Below, in pieces: positions 8,644 to 19,339 of a DNA stretch of 64,000 nucleotides. The notes under the pieces were generated by a model that saw only the letters and a program-made list of their open reading frames with translations, ran no database searches and was not told where the DNA came from. Position 1 is the first letter of the stretch. Every line of letters begins with the position of its first letter. Source of the stretch: Mycolicibacterium vulneris (GTDB lineage Bacteria > Actinomycetota > Actinomycetes > Mycobacteriales > Mycobacteriaceae); assembly GCF_002104765.1 (NCBI RefSeq), contig NZ_NCXM01000012.1:1-64000 (forward strand), in the 5' to 3' direction. The translations under genes were made by a program, and so were the position numbers.

Positions 8644-9335
8644 GGGGTCGGCTCCTGTTCTGGAATACGCAGTGATTGCGGGTGCGGGTCTATGCCGTAA
8701 ACCACACCTTTGCTGACACCGCCGTGGCTCGAATGCCGTTCGATGCTCCACGAAAATGGGCATGTCAACGGCCTTCACGGAATACTAACAGCAGATTCTG
8801 GGACATCGCCAAGGCGAGAGATCCGTTTCGGTCGATCGGCAGCGGGTTGACTGGTGCCTGGCGACGCTGAAACTGCTTGAAGCAAAGTGGAACTCAAATA
8901 TTTACAACCCGCGATTGTGTTAACCATTACTTCCGCTGAATTCATCGCGAGCCGGTCGGGAGGGTTTGCGTCGTATTGCAACCAAAACTGATGCGATGCA
9001 GCCAATCTGGACCATCACGGTTTCATTGCTCGGGCCGGTCAGTCCGGGCATGCCGGGCGCTGACGGCATAGCTGCAGGTAGTGGCGATATGTAAAGGTGC
9101 TAAGTGCCTAAGTGCTTTGCATCACAACGGCTTTGGGACCCTGTGGCTTCTGGCGTTACGGTGTGTTACATCGTGTTACGTCCAAATCAACTACCTGGGA
9201 ATGTCCTGGGAATATTGCTGACAATCTACTGTCTCTGCCGTCTCGTGGAAGCGTCGGGCACTTTGCGGCAGTTAGGCTTTCGGCGGACTTTTTGCATCTA
9301 GGTTTCACGCATCTGCGGGGTAAGGAATATGGGTT
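8644..9335. other. 692-bp intergenic region between K+ channel and first KimA gene
   Basis: No convincing gene is present: short open frames here lack codon bias, domains and ribosome sites. The part near the importer holds three sets of short direct repeats (CTAAGTGC twice at 9100-9115, GTTAC three times at 9155-9179, CCTGGGAAT at 9194-9202 and 9205-9213). The base composition at 8880-9010 is lower in GC than the coding flanks. This is the likely control region of both divergent transcripts. Confidence 0.6.
9100..9213. promoter_or_regulatory. Helically phased direct repeats upstream of kimA-like genes
   Basis: GTTAC occurs at 9155, 9165 and 9175, exactly 10 bp apart. A perfect tandem CTAAGTGC pair lies at 9100-9115 and an 11-bp-spaced CCTGGGAAT pair at 9194-9213. 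Direct repeats with one-helical-turn spacing are typical of OmpR-family response-regulator sites. The regulator is not identified; binding is inference. The repeats end about 120 bases before the GTG start of the first importer. Confidence 0.45.
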
Positions 9336-11294
9336 GTGACGACATCTTTGGCTGACGAAAAGGCCCGCGAGCACAAAGCGTGGTCGTCTTTTTCTGACGT
9401 ATGGAAACGGGGACTCCTCGGCAAGCCCATGATCACGTCTCAGCTCGAGCACGAGAAGTTGTCCAACCCCGTCGCGCTCGGGGTGCTGTCACCGGACGCC
9501 ATCTCGTCGACCGCCTACGGCTCCGAGCAGATCATGATCGAGTTGCTGCCGGCGGCGGGGATGGCCGCGTTCGCGTTGTTGCTTCCGATCACCGGCGTCA
9601 TTCTACTGATTCTCGTGCTCGTGGCCGCGTCGTATCGCCAGGTCGTCATGGTCTATACGCGGTCCGGCGGCTCTTACGTGGTGGCGCGGGAGAACTTCGG
9701 CCCGCGGGTGGCCCAGGTCGCCGCCGCGGCGCTGCTGATCGACTACGTGGTCACCGTGGCGGTGCAGTGCGCGGCCGGCACGGTGGCGGTGGTCTCGGCG
9801 ATACCCGTCCTGGGCCCGTACAGCCTGGAGATCACGGTCGGCGTGGTGCTGCTGATGTGCTTTGCCAACCTGCGTGGATTGCGCGAGGCCGGGGTGCGGT
9901 TCGCGCTGCCCACCTACGCCTTCACTGCCATGGTTTCGCTCACGATCGTCGTCGGGGTGATCCGCGAACTGTGCGGCAACCTGCCGGTCTACGATTCCCA
10001 ACACCTCGCCGGCGCGGTGCCGATCCATCACGGCAACGGGCTGATCATGGGAGCGACGGTCCTCATTGTGCTGCGCGCTTTCGCCAACGGTGGCTCCTCG
10101 CTGACGGGAGTGGAGGCCATCTCCAACACGGTCAACAGCCTTCGCAAGCCCGAGGGCATCAACGCGCGCAAGGTCATGACCGTGATGGCCTGCATCCTGG
10201 GGTTTCTGCTGGCCGGGGTGGCCTGGCTGACACACGTCACCCACGCCACCCCCTACATCGACGGATACCCGTCGATGTTGTCGGAGATCGCCCGGGCCGT
10301 CTTCGGTGACGGAGTGATCGGCAAAACCCTGTATTTCGTGCTGCAGGCGGCGACCGCGGCGATTCTCTACACCGGCGGCAACACCAGTTTCAACGGTTTC
10401 CCCGCGTTGGCCAGCTTTGTGGCCGAGGACGCCTTCCTGCCGCGCCCGTTGATGAAACGGGGCCACCGGCTGGTGTACTCCAATGGCATCATCGCGCTCG
10501 CCACACTGTCCGTGGCACTGCTCATCATCACCGGCGGCTCGGTCGACGCCCTGGTGCCGTTCTACGCCATCGGGGTGTTCACCGGATTCTCTATGGCCGG
10601 CTACGGCATGACCAAGCATTATCTGACCCATCGCGGACAGGGCTGGCGCGGCAAGCTCGCGGTCAACTTGTCGGCGGGGATCCTGTCGACGGTCGTGGTC
10701 GCCATCTTCGCGGTGGCCAAGTTCACCGAAGGCGCCTGGCTGATCGTCGTTGTCTTTCCGTTGTTGGTGTTTGCCCTGATGCGACTCAACCGGCAGTACC
10801 GTGCCGAGGCCTCGGTTCTGGAGATGTCGCGAACGGAACCTCCCGTCCTGGGCCGATACACGAAGCACCGGGTCCTTGTCTTTGTCGATGCCGTCGACCT
10901 TGCGGAGGTCGAGGCCATGCGCTACGGAAACGGACTGCACGCAAACGAGATCACCGCCGTGCACCTGGTGATCGACGCCGATCACGCTGCACGGCTGCAG
11001 CAGCGGTGGGACGCATTCCAACACGACACCCCGCTGCGGGTCGTCGACTGTCCGGATCGCCACCTGAGCAGAGCCGCCCACGAGTTGGTGGTGGAGGTGC
11101 TCAACAAACATCCCGAAACCAGGGTGACAGTGTTGTTGCCGCGGCGGACGTATTCGCCTCTGGTGGGCCGGCTGTTGCACGACCGCACGGCCGACAAGAT
11201 CGCCCGTGCCGTCAGTCGGATTCCGGGTGCGGCTGCCCAGATCGTGCCCTACGACATCGAATCCCGTATTGCGGAGACCACCCGGGCCGAATAG
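9336..11294 (+). CDS. KimA-type potassium importer (APC superfamily), copy 1
   Basis: A 652-residue permease with about 12 membrane helices and a ~170-residue cytosolic C-terminal domain. 'GVLSPDAISSTAYGSEQIM', 'SYRQVVMVYTRSGGSYVV' and 'RAFANGGSSLTGVEAISN' closely match the B. subtilis KimA/YdaO family, a high-affinity K+/H+ symporter. In that family the soluble tail mediates dimer contacts and c-di-AMP inhibition; whether this tail binds c-di-AMP is unknown. The start is GTG 9336, with AAGGA about ten bases upstream. It is older annotation practice to call such proteins amino-acid permeases. A paralogue follows 73 bp downstream in the same orientation. Confidence 0.82.
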   Translation: MTTSLADEKAREHKAWSSFSDVWKRGLLGKPMITSQLEHEKLSNPVALGVLSPDAISSTAYGSEQIMIELLPAAGMAAFALLLPITGVILLILVLVAASYRQVVMVYTRSGGSYVVARENFGPRVAQVAAAALLIDYVVTVAVQCAAGTVAVVSAIPVLGPYSLEITVGVVLLMCFANLRGLREAGVRFALPTYAFTAMVSLTIVVGVIRELCGNLPVYDSQHLAGAVPIHHGNGLIMGATVLIVLRAFANGGSSLTGVEAISNTVNSLRKPEGINARKVMTVMACILGFLLAGVAWLTHVTHATPYIDGYPSMLSEIARAVFGDGVIGKTLYFVLQAATAAILYTGGNTSFNGFPALASFVAEDAFLPRPLMKRGHRLVYSNGIIALATLSVALLIITGGSVDALVPFYAIGVFTGFSMAGYGMTKHYLTHRGQGWRGKLAVNLSAGILSTVVVAIFAVAKFTEGAWLIVVVFPLLVFALMRLNRQYRAEASVLEMSRTEPPVLGRYTKHRVLVFVDAVDLAEVEAMRYGNGLHANEITAVHLVIDADHAARLQQRWDAFQHDTPLRVVDCPDRHLSRAAHELVVEVLNKHPETRVTVLLPRRTYSPLVGRLLHDRTADKIARAVSRIPGAAAQIVPYDIESRIAETTRAE

Positions 11295-11367
11295 CGCGAT
11301 CCAGCCCCGAGCCGCACGGGGCCGGCCCCCGCAATCGCATCGTTTTGAGCCCTCGAGGAGGGATATT

Positions 11368-13371
11368 GTGACCCAACCGCTGAGCGGGATACCGCTCTCG
11401 TTTACCGACAAGTGCAAGCGGCTCTTCCTCGGAAAGCCGCTGACTACCGATCAGCTGGACGCGGAAAGGCTGGCGACTCCGGTTGCGCTCGGGGCGCTTG
11501 CGCCCGATGCGATCTCCTCGACCGCGTACGGTCCCGAGCAGATCATGATCGAGTTGCTCCCGGCGGCCGGGATGGCGGCATTTGCGTTGTTGCTTCCGAT
11601 CACCGGTGTCATCCTGGTGATCCTGGCGCTGGTGTCGGTGTCGTACCGCCAGGTCGTCATGGTCTATGCCCGTTCCGGCGGCTCGTACATGGTCGCGCGG
11701 GACAACTTCGGCCCAAGGATCGCGCAGGTCGCCGCGGCGGCCCTGTTGATCGACTACGTGGTGACGGTCGCGGTGCAGCCCGCCGCCGCGACGGTGGCGG
11801 TGGTTTCGGCGATCCCGCCCCTTCGTCCCTACCACCTGGAAATCACCGTGGCCGCAGTGGTGCTCATAGGTCTGGCCAACCTGCGCGGGCTCCGGCGCTC
11901 CGGCCGGATGTTTGCGATCACGACCTACACGTTCGTCGCCATGATCACGGCGACGATCCTGACCGGTTTCGTTCGTGAGATGTTCTGGGGATTACCGAAA
12001 TACGATCCGCACCACATTGTCGGCGCGGTACCGGTCCACCACGGTGGCGGACTGGTGATGGGCGCGACGGTCTTGATCGTCTTGCGCGCCTTCGCCAACG
12101 GCGGCACGTCGCTGACGGGCATCGAAGCGGTGTCCAACTCCCTCAACGTCTTCAAGAAGCCCGAAAGCGTCAACGCCCGCCGCGTGCTCACGGCGATGGC
12201 GTGCATGCTCGGGTTCCTACTGGCGGGTGTGGCCTGGTTGGCGCACGTCACCCACGCCGTCCCCTACCTCGACGAATACCCGTCGATGTTGTCGGAGATC
12301 ACCCGTGCCGTCTTCGGCGACGGCGTGGTCGGCAAGATCCTGTACTTCATGGTGCAGGCGTCGACGGCGGCGATCCTGTTCACCGGTTGCAACACCGCCT
12401 TCAACGGTTTCCCCGCGTTGGCCAGTTTCGTCGCCGAGGATCGATTTCTGCCGCGGCCGCTGACGAAACGCGGCCATCGGCTGGTGTTCTCCAATGGCAT
12501 CCTGACCCTCACGGCGCTGGCCGTGGTGCTGCTTCTCGTCACCGAGGCAAAGGTGAGCGCACTGGTGCCGTTTTTCGCGATCGGTGTGTTCACCGCATTC
12601 GCGATGGCCGGTTTCGGCATGGCCAAGCATCATCGGACCCGGCGCGGGCCGGGCTGGCGCGGCAAGCTCGCGGTCAACTTGTCGGCGGGGATCCTGTCGA
12701 CGGTTGTGGTCGCCATCTTCGTGGTGGCCAAGTTCACCGAAGGCGCCTGGCTCATCGTGGTCATCTTCCCACTGCTGGTGCTGGCCCTGATGAAGCTCAA
12801 CAAGAAGTACCGCGACGAGGCGGCGGTTCTGGAGACATCGCGCACGGTACCGGTCGACCTGGCTCGGTACCCGCGGCTTCAGGTGCTGGTGTTCGTGGAC
12901 ACCATCGACCTCGCCGAGATCGAGGCCGTCCGTGTCGGTAGCGGGCTGCAGGCCGATGAGCTGACCGCGGTGCACTTTGTGATCGATGCCGATCGCGCGA
13001 TGTCCCTGCGGGAGCGCTGGGATCGCTTCGAGCATGACATCCCGCTCAAGTTGATCAACTGCCCGGATCGTCATCTGAGCCGGGCCGCGCACGAGTTGGT
13101 GGTGCGGGTGCTCACCGAGCATCCGGATACCAGGGTGACGGTGTTGTTGCCGCGCCGGACATATTCGCCGCTGCTGGGTCGGTTCTTGCACGACCGCACC
13201 GCGGACAGGATGGCCCGTGCGGTAAGCCGCATCCGGAACGCGACCGCCATCATCGTGCCGTACGACATCGAGTCGCGCATCGCACGGGTCACCCCCGACG
13301 GCTTGGGACTCGAAGCCGCGCAGCCCGTGGAGAAGGTCGAGACGCAGATGCCGAGCTTCGTGGGCGACTGA
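11368..13371 (+). CDS. KimA-type potassium importer (APC superfamily), copy 2
   Basis: A 667-residue paralogue of the preceding gene, sharing nearly all signature blocks: 'ALAPDAISSTAYGPEQIM', 'SYRQVVMVYARSGGSY' and 'FANGGTSLTGIEAVSN'. It also has the same soluble tail ending 'IVPYDIESRIA', plus about 25 extra residues at the C-terminus. GTG 11368 is chosen over upstream in-frame codons because GAGGAGGG sits just before it and the N-terminus then aligns with copy 1. The pair looks like an old tandem duplication. Possible reasons are dosage or differing affinities or regulation, which sequence alone cannot decide. Confidence 0.82.
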   Translation: MTQPLSGIPLSFTDKCKRLFLGKPLTTDQLDAERLATPVALGALAPDAISSTAYGPEQIMIELLPAAGMAAFALLLPITGVILVILALVSVSYRQVVMVYARSGGSYMVARDNFGPRIAQVAAAALLIDYVVTVAVQPAAATVAVVSAIPPLRPYHLEITVAAVVLIGLANLRGLRRSGRMFAITTYTFVAMITATILTGFVREMFWGLPKYDPHHIVGAVPVHHGGGLVMGATVLIVLRAFANGGTSLTGIEAVSNSLNVFKKPESVNARRVLTAMACMLGFLLAGVAWLAHVTHAVPYLDEYPSMLSEITRAVFGDGVVGKILYFMVQASTAAILFTGCNTAFNGFPALASFVAEDRFLPRPLTKRGHRLVFSNGILTLTALAVVLLLVTEAKVSALVPFFAIGVFTAFAMAGFGMAKHHRTRRGPGWRGKLAVNLSAGILSTVVVAIFVVAKFTEGAWLIVVIFPLLVLALMKLNKKYRDEAAVLETSRTVPVDLARYPRLQVLVFVDTIDLAEIEAVRVGSGLQADELTAVHFVIDADRAMSLRERWDRFEHDIPLKLINCPDRHLSRAAHELVVRVLTEHPDTRVTVLLPRRTYSPLLGRFLHDRTADRMARAVSRIRNATAIIVPYDIESRIARVTPDGLGLEAAQPVEKVETQMPSFVGD

Positions 13372-13382
13372 GCCTCAAACCG

Positions 13383-14114
13383 CTAGGCGGACAACGTCGC
13401 CCGGGTACACAGGGTGACGTAGGGCAGCGCCAGTCCCGTCGAGTTCGCCAGCGCTGGGTGGGTGGCCAGCAGTTGGCGCACCTGGTCCAGCGTCTGGGCG
13501 CGGACCTCGGTCGGTGAGGTGATGCAGTAGCTGCGCGACGCGACCAGGTCGATCAATGCTTGCGGCGTAAGGTAACTCGTCCACTCGACCCGATGATGCG
13601 CCAGGTCGGTGAACGGCTCGGGCAGCGTCACCTGCGTTCGGCCGTCGCCGTCGCTGCCGATGATCCGGCCCAGCTCGCGCACCCAGCCGAGCCGCTCGTC
13701 GCGGGTGTTCCACACCAGGCCCAGCCGGCCGCCGGGCCGCAGCACCCGGGCCACCTCCGGAATCGCGCGGGCCGGATCCACCCAATGCCAGGCCTGTGCC
13801 ACCAGCACCACGTCAACACTGTTGTCCTCCAACGGAATTTCTTCCGCGGTGCCCAGCAGCGCCCGGGTCTCCGGTAGCGACGTGCGCAACACCTCCAGCA
13901 TGTCCTGAATCGGGTCGACGGCCACCACGTCCAGGCCGCGTTCCACCAGCCGGGTGGTCAGCTTGCCGGTGCCGGCGCCCAGGTCGAGCACCTGGCGCGC
14001 GCCGATCGGCAATAGCCAGTCGATCGCCTCCGGGGGATATGAGGGACGCCCACGCTCATACGCCGCGGCCGCCGAGCCGAACGAGAGGGAGCGGTCGTGC
14101 CGCGAGCGGGTCAT
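13383..14114 (-). CDS. Class I SAM-dependent methyltransferase
   Basis: A 243-residue Rossmann-fold methyltransferase (Methyltransf_11 type). SAM-binding motif I is 'VLDLGAGTG' at residues 42-50; 'VVAVDPIQDML' is the acidic post-I motif and 'VVLVAQAWHWVDP' is motif II. It is the third gene of metZ-metX-methyltransferase, starting three bases after the metX stop, so it should share the SAM-IV-controlled transcript. This is the Rv3342 position. The substrate is unknown; the operon context gives a link to SAM supply but not to a target molecule. Confidence 0.88.
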   Translation of the reverse strand: MTRSRHDRSLSFGSAAAAYERGRPSYPPEAIDWLLPIGARQVLDLGAGTGKLTTRLVERGLDVVAVDPIQDMLEVLRTSLPETRALLGTAEEIPLEDNSVDVVLVAQAWHWVDPARAIPEVARVLRPGGRLGLVWNTRDERLGWVRELGRIIGSDGDGRTQVTLPEPFTDLAHHRVEWTSYLTPQALIDLVASRSYCITSPTEVRAQTLDQVRQLLATHPALANSTGLALPYVTLCTRATLSA

Positions 14115-14117
14115 GCG

Positions 14118-15260
14118 TTACGACGCGCCTTCCCTGTCGTCGGAGTCGGCCAACACCAGTGTCTTGCGGATCATTTCGCCGACGGCGTCGGATTCCACCA
14201 GGAAGCCGTCGTGCCCGCACAGGGAGTCCACGACCTGCAGGTCGGTGCAGCCGGGCAGCTGCTCGGCCAGCTCCTGCTGCAGGCGCAGCGGGTAGAGCCG
14301 GTCGGAGGTGATGCCGCCGACCACCACCGGAACCGGGCAGTTACGCAACGCTTTACGCACCCCGCCGCGCGCCCGGCCGACGTCGTGACTGTTCAGCGCC
14401 TCGGTCAGAACCACGTAGCTGCCCGCGTCAAAACGCTCCAGCAGCTTGTTGCCCTGGTACTCGAGATAGCTCTGCACCGCGTAGCGGCCGCCGCTGCTCG
14501 GATCCTCGTCGTTCTGCCCGTCGTTGCCGAACCGGGCGTCCAGCTCGGCCTCACCGCGATAGGTGAGGTGCGCGAAGCGGCGGGCGATTGTCAGACCGGT
14601 GTCGGGCACCAGCCCGGTGTCGTGGTAATCACCGCCCTGCCAGTTGGGGTCGGCCTTGATCGCCGCGATCTGGGTGGACTGGGTGCCGATCTGATCGGCG
14701 GTGGCGCGCGCGCCGACCGCCAGCAGCAGCCCGGCCCGGACCCGGTCGGGGTGACCGATGATCCACTCCAAAGCCCTTGCGCCGCCCATGGATCCACCGA
14801 CCACCGCGGCGACCCGTTCGATCCCCAGCGCGGCCAGCGCGGCGACGTCGGCCTCCACCTGGTCGCGGATCGTGATGCGGGGAAACCTTGAGCCCCACGG
14901 CTTTCCGTCCCGGGTCCGCGAGCTGGGCCCGGTGGAGCCTCGGCAACCGCCGAGCACGTTGGTGGCGAGCGCGCACCAGCGGTCGGTGTCGATCGGCGCG
15001 CCCGGCCCGACCATCCCGTCCCACCAGCCGCCGGTGGGGTGTCCGGGCCCGGCGGGCCCGGTGATGTGCGAGTCGCCGGTCAGCGCGTGCAGCACCACCA
15101 CCACGTTGTCGCGCGTCGGCGACAACTCGCCCCAGCGCTGGATGGCGATGTGCACGTCGTCGATGATCGCGCCGCCCTCGGTGGTCAGCGAACCGATGTG
15201 GACGAAGCCGATTTCGCCTTCGTCGGGCAGCGTCTGGGTCGGGACGTCGGAGATCGTCAT
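14118..15260 (-). CDS. metX: Homoserine O-acetyltransferase
   Basis: A 380-residue alpha/beta-hydrolase-fold enzyme converting homoserine and acetyl-CoA to O-acetylhomoserine, the first committed step to methionine (called metA in M. tuberculosis). The nucleophile elbow is '[14 protein letters not shown]'; the catalytic Asp and His lie in the C-terminal part, His in '[12 protein letters not shown]'. '[15 protein letters not shown]' is typical of the family. The ATG at 15260 follows GGAG at suitable spacing. The gene begins 11 bases after metZ stops, consistent with one operon downstream of the SAM-IV riboswitch. Confidence 0.96.
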   Translation of the reverse strand: MTISDVPTQTLPDEGEIGFVHIGSLTTEGGAIIDDVHIAIQRWGELSPTRDNVVVVLHALTGDSHITGPAGPGHPTGGWWDGMVGPGAPIDTDRWCALATNVLGGCRGSTGPSSRTRDGKPWGSRFPRITIRDQVEADVAALAALGIERVAAVVGGSMGGARALEWIIGHPDRVRAGLLLAVGARATADQIGTQSTQIAAIKADPNWQGGDYHDTGLVPDTGLTIARRFAHLTYRGEAELDARFGNDGQNDEDPSSGGRYAVQSYLEYQGNKLLERFDAGSYVVLTEALNSHDVGRARGGVRKALRNCPVPVVVGGITSDRLYPLRLQQELAEQLPGCTDLQVVDSLCGHDGFLVESDAVGEMIRKTLVLADSDDREGAS

Positions 15261-15271
15261 CGCCGGGCTCC

Positions 15272-16642
<1,371 letters not shown>

Positions 16643-16803
16643 GGGGTTGCTTTCTGCTGGTAGGGGAGCTGCCGTCGGATAGCCGGGAGCCCGGAACGGG
16701 GCGTCAACCGGCGCCGCGGGTTAGCAGCGACACACGATGAGGAGCGAATGAGCGAAGCGGACGCACATCACGTTTCCCTGTCTACTCAGGGGCCCGTCAT
16801 GGC

Positions 16804-16926
16804 GGACCCGCGCTTGCCGGATAGCCGGTTGTGTGGCTACTCAACCTGGTCATCACCCGGGGCACCCCACCGCGGTTGGAGGGTTGCCGGCCAGCAAGCC
16901 GGGGCTTGATGCTGGCACTCATGACC
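16804..16926 (-). promoter_or_regulatory. SAM-IV riboswitch upstream of metZ
   Basis: Read on the minus strand, this segment begins GGTCATGAGTGCCAGC and continues with GCCCCGGCTTGCTGGC, GGCAACCCTCCAACCGCGG, TGATGACCAGGTTGAGTAGCC and GGCAAGCGCGGGTCC. That is the SAM-IV aptamer known from Actinomycetales, including the P1 pairing of GGTCATGAG-type sequence with the internal GATGACC and the pseudoknot-forming 3' element. Compared with well-known mycobacterial examples it differs mainly in the variable hairpin (ccacacaaccgg). It should bind S-adenosylmethionine and repress the operon. The expression platform between aptamer and start is about 160 bases. Confidence 0.93.
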
Positions 16927-16938
16927 AATACGGAGATT

Positions 16939-16944
16939 ATCTTA
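16939..16944 (-). promoter_or_regulatory. Candidate -10 box for the metZ operon
   Basis: TAAGAT (TANNNT) on the minus strand ends 12 bases before the riboswitch begins. That places a transcription start a few bases upstream of the aptamer. No good -35 is visible, which is common for mycobacterial SigA promoters. Confidence 0.5.
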
Positions 16945-17076
16945 CTGTGCCGAGTCGGTGCCAGCTATCGCGGTGCACCTGCAGGTCGACACCTGTCCAA
17001 ACACCCTTGCTAACGTGGCAGTTAGAACGCTGAGCCCCACAATTTTCAACCCATCATTGACGCCGGGAGAGGGACC

Positions 17077-19311
17077 GTGAGCGCCGAACAGCCGACCGTC
17101 ATCTACACACTGACCGACGAAGCGCCGCTTCTGGCGACCTATGCGTTCCTGCCGATCGTCCGCGCCTTCGCCGAGCCGGCGGGCATCGAGATCAAGACCA
17201 GTGACATCTCCGTGGCCGCCCGGATTCTGGCGGAGTTCCCCGACGATCTGACCGAAGAGCAGCGGGTGCCGGATAACCTGGGCGAACTGGGCCGGCTGAC
17301 AGAGCGCGCCGACACCAACATCATCAAGCTGCCGAACATCAGCGCCTCGGTCCCCCAGCTGATCGCCGCCGTCAAGGAGCTGCAGGGCAAGGGATACAAG
17401 ATTCCGGACTTTCCGCAGAGTCCAAAGACGGACGAGGACAAGGAGATTCGCGCGCGCTACGCCAAGTGCCTCGGTAGCGCGGTCAACCCGGTACTGCGGC
17501 AGGGCAACTCGGACCGGCGTGCACCCAAGGCGGTGAAGGAATATGCCCGCAAGCACCCGCACAGCATGGCGGACTGGTCGCCGGCCTCGCGCACTCACGT
17601 CGCGACCATGCGGCACGGCGACTTCTACCACGGTGAGAAGTCGATGACGCTGGACCGCGCGCGCAATGTGAAGATGGTGCTGGAGACCCAGGGCGGACAG
17701 ACCATCGAGCTGAAAGACAAGGTCGAGCTGCGCGAGGGCGACGTCATCGATTCCATGTTCATGAGCAAGAAGGCCCTCGTCGAGTTCTACGAGGAGCAGA
17801 TGCAGGACGCCTACGAGACCGGCGTCATGTTCTCGCTGCACGTCAAGGCGACGATGATGAAGGTGTCGCACCCCATCGTCTTCGGTCACGCGGTGAAGAT
17901 CTTCTACAAGGACGCCTTCGCCAAGCACCAGGAGCTCTTCGACGAGCTCGGTGTCGACGTCAACAACGGATTGGTCGATCTGTACAACAAGATCGAGTCG
18001 TTGCCCGCGTCGCTGCACGAGGAGATCATCCGCGACCTGCACGCCTGCCACGAACACCGCCCGGAGCTGGCCATGGTCGATTCCGCGAAGGGCATCACCA
18101 ACTTCCATTCGCCCAGCGACGTGATCGTGGACGCGTCGATGCCGGCGATGATCCGAGCGGGCGGCAAGATGTGGGGCGCCGACGGGCGGCAGAAGGACAC
18201 CAAGGCCGTCAACCCCGAGTCCACCTTCTCCCGCATCTACCAGGAGATAATCAACTTCTGTAAGACCCACGGGCAGTTCGATCCGACCACGATGGGCACA
18301 GTTCCCAATGTCGGCCTGATGGCGCAGCAGGCCGAGGAGTACGGCAGCCACGACAAGACGTTCGAGGTCCCCGAGGACGGTGTCGCCAACATCGTCGACC
18401 TCGACACGGGGGAAGTTCTGCTGACCCAGAACGTCGAGGAGGGCGACATCTGGCGCATGCCGATCGTCACGGACGAAGCGATCCGCGACTGGGTCAAGCT
18501 CGCGGTCACCCGGGGCAGGAACTCCGGTATGACGGTGTTGTTCTGGCTGGACACCGAACGACCGCACGAGGTCGAGCTGCGCAAGAAGGTCAAGGCGTAC
18601 CTGAAGGAACACGACACCGAGGGCCTGGAGATCCAGATCATGCCGCAGGTGTGGGCCATGAGGTACACGATCGAGCGCGCCATGCGCGGGCAGGACACCA
18701 TCGCGGCGACCGGCAACATCCTGCGCGATTACCTCACCGACCTGTTTCCGATCCTGGAGCTGGGCACCAGCGCCAAGATGCTGTCCATCGTGCCGCTCAT
18801 GGCCGGCGGTGGAATGTACGAAACCGGCGCGGGCGGCTCGGCTCCCAAGCACGTTCACCAACTCGTCGAGGAGAACCATCTGCGCTGGGATTCCTTGGGT
18901 GAATTCCTAGCTCTCGGAGCATGTTTCGAAGACATCGGCATCAAGACCGACAACGAGCGCGCCAAGGTCCTGGGCAAAACGCTGGATGCCGCGATCGGCA
19001 AGCTGCTGGAGAACAACAAGAGCCCGTCGCGCAAGACCGGTGAACTCGACAACCGCGGCAGCCAGTTCTACCTGGCGCTGTACTGGGCGCAGGAACTCGC
19101 GAAATCCGACGACGAAGAATTGCGCAAGCACTTCGCAGCGCTGGCCGACTCGTTGAGCGAAAACGAGGACACCATCGTGTCCGAACTGGCCGAGGCGCAG
19201 GGCGAGGCGGTCGACATCGGCGGCTACTACTACCCGGACAGCGAGAAGACGACGGCGATCATGCGCCCGAGCAAGACCTTCAATGAGGCGCTAGCGGCTT
19301 CGACAGGCTAG
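17077..19311 (+). CDS. icd2: Monomeric NADP-dependent isocitrate dehydrogenase
   Basis: A 744-residue monomeric-type ICDH, oxidising isocitrate to 2-oxoglutarate with NADP+ in the TCA cycle. The length is typical of the monomeric class. Recognisable blocks are '[19 protein letters not shown]' at the N-terminus, '[15 protein letters not shown]' and '[20 protein letters not shown]'. The GTG at 17077 follows GGGAGAGGG. The gene is divergent from the metZ operon and stands 28 bases upstream of the unrelated dimeric icd1, so both isoenzymes may share a transcript. In M. tuberculosis the two genes lie far apart (Rv0066c and Rv3339c). Confidence 0.96.
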   Translation: MSAEQPTVIYTLTDEAPLLATYAFLPIVRAFAEPAGIEIKTSDISVAARILAEFPDDLTEEQRVPDNLGELGRLTERADTNIIKLPNISASVPQLIAAVKELQGKGYKIPDFPQSPKTDEDKEIRARYAKCLGSAVNPVLRQGNSDRRAPKAVKEYARKHPHSMADWSPASRTHVATMRHGDFYHGEKSMTLDRARNVKMVLETQGGQTIELKDKVELREGDVIDSMFMSKKALVEFYEEQMQDAYETGVMFSLHVKATMMKVSHPIVFGHAVKIFYKDAFAKHQELFDELGVDVNNGLVDLYNKIESLPASLHEEIIRDLHACHEHRPELAMVDSAKGITNFHSPSDVIVDASMPAMIRAGGKMWGADGRQKDTKAVNPESTFSRIYQEIINFCKTHGQFDPTTMGTVPNVGLMAQQAEEYGSHDKTFEVPEDGVANIVDLDTGEVLLTQNVEEGDIWRMPIVTDEAIRDWVKLAVTRGRNSGMTVLFWLDTERPHEVELRKKVKAYLKEHDTEGLEIQIMPQVWAMRYTIERAMRGQDTIAATGNILRDYLTDLFPILELGTSAKMLSIVPLMAGGGMYETGAGGSAPKHVHQLVEENHLRWDSLGEFLALGACFEDIGIKTDNERAKVLGKTLDAAIGKLLENNKSPSRKTGELDNRGSQFYLALYWAQELAKSDDEELRKHFAALADSLSENEDTIVSELAEAQGEAVDIGGYYYPDSEKTTAIMRPSKTFNEALAASTG

Positions 19312-19339
19312 GGCCCGCAAGCAGGAAGCCGGACTTGAC

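Noticed and set aside
8644..8778. 45-residue N-terminal extension of the K+ channel protein
   Set aside because: The upstream frame is open but has poor coding character, and ATG 8643 has a good GGAG site and opens directly onto the RCK fold.
8880..9335. Possible c-di-AMP (ydaO-type) riboswitch before the KimA-like genes
   Set aside because: KimA genes in Firmicutes often carry one, but the conserved ydaO aptamer blocks are not recognisable on the + strand here.
16942..18879. 645-codon minus-strand frame opposite icd2
   Set aside because: An antisense shadow of a well-conserved enzyme with no domain of its own.
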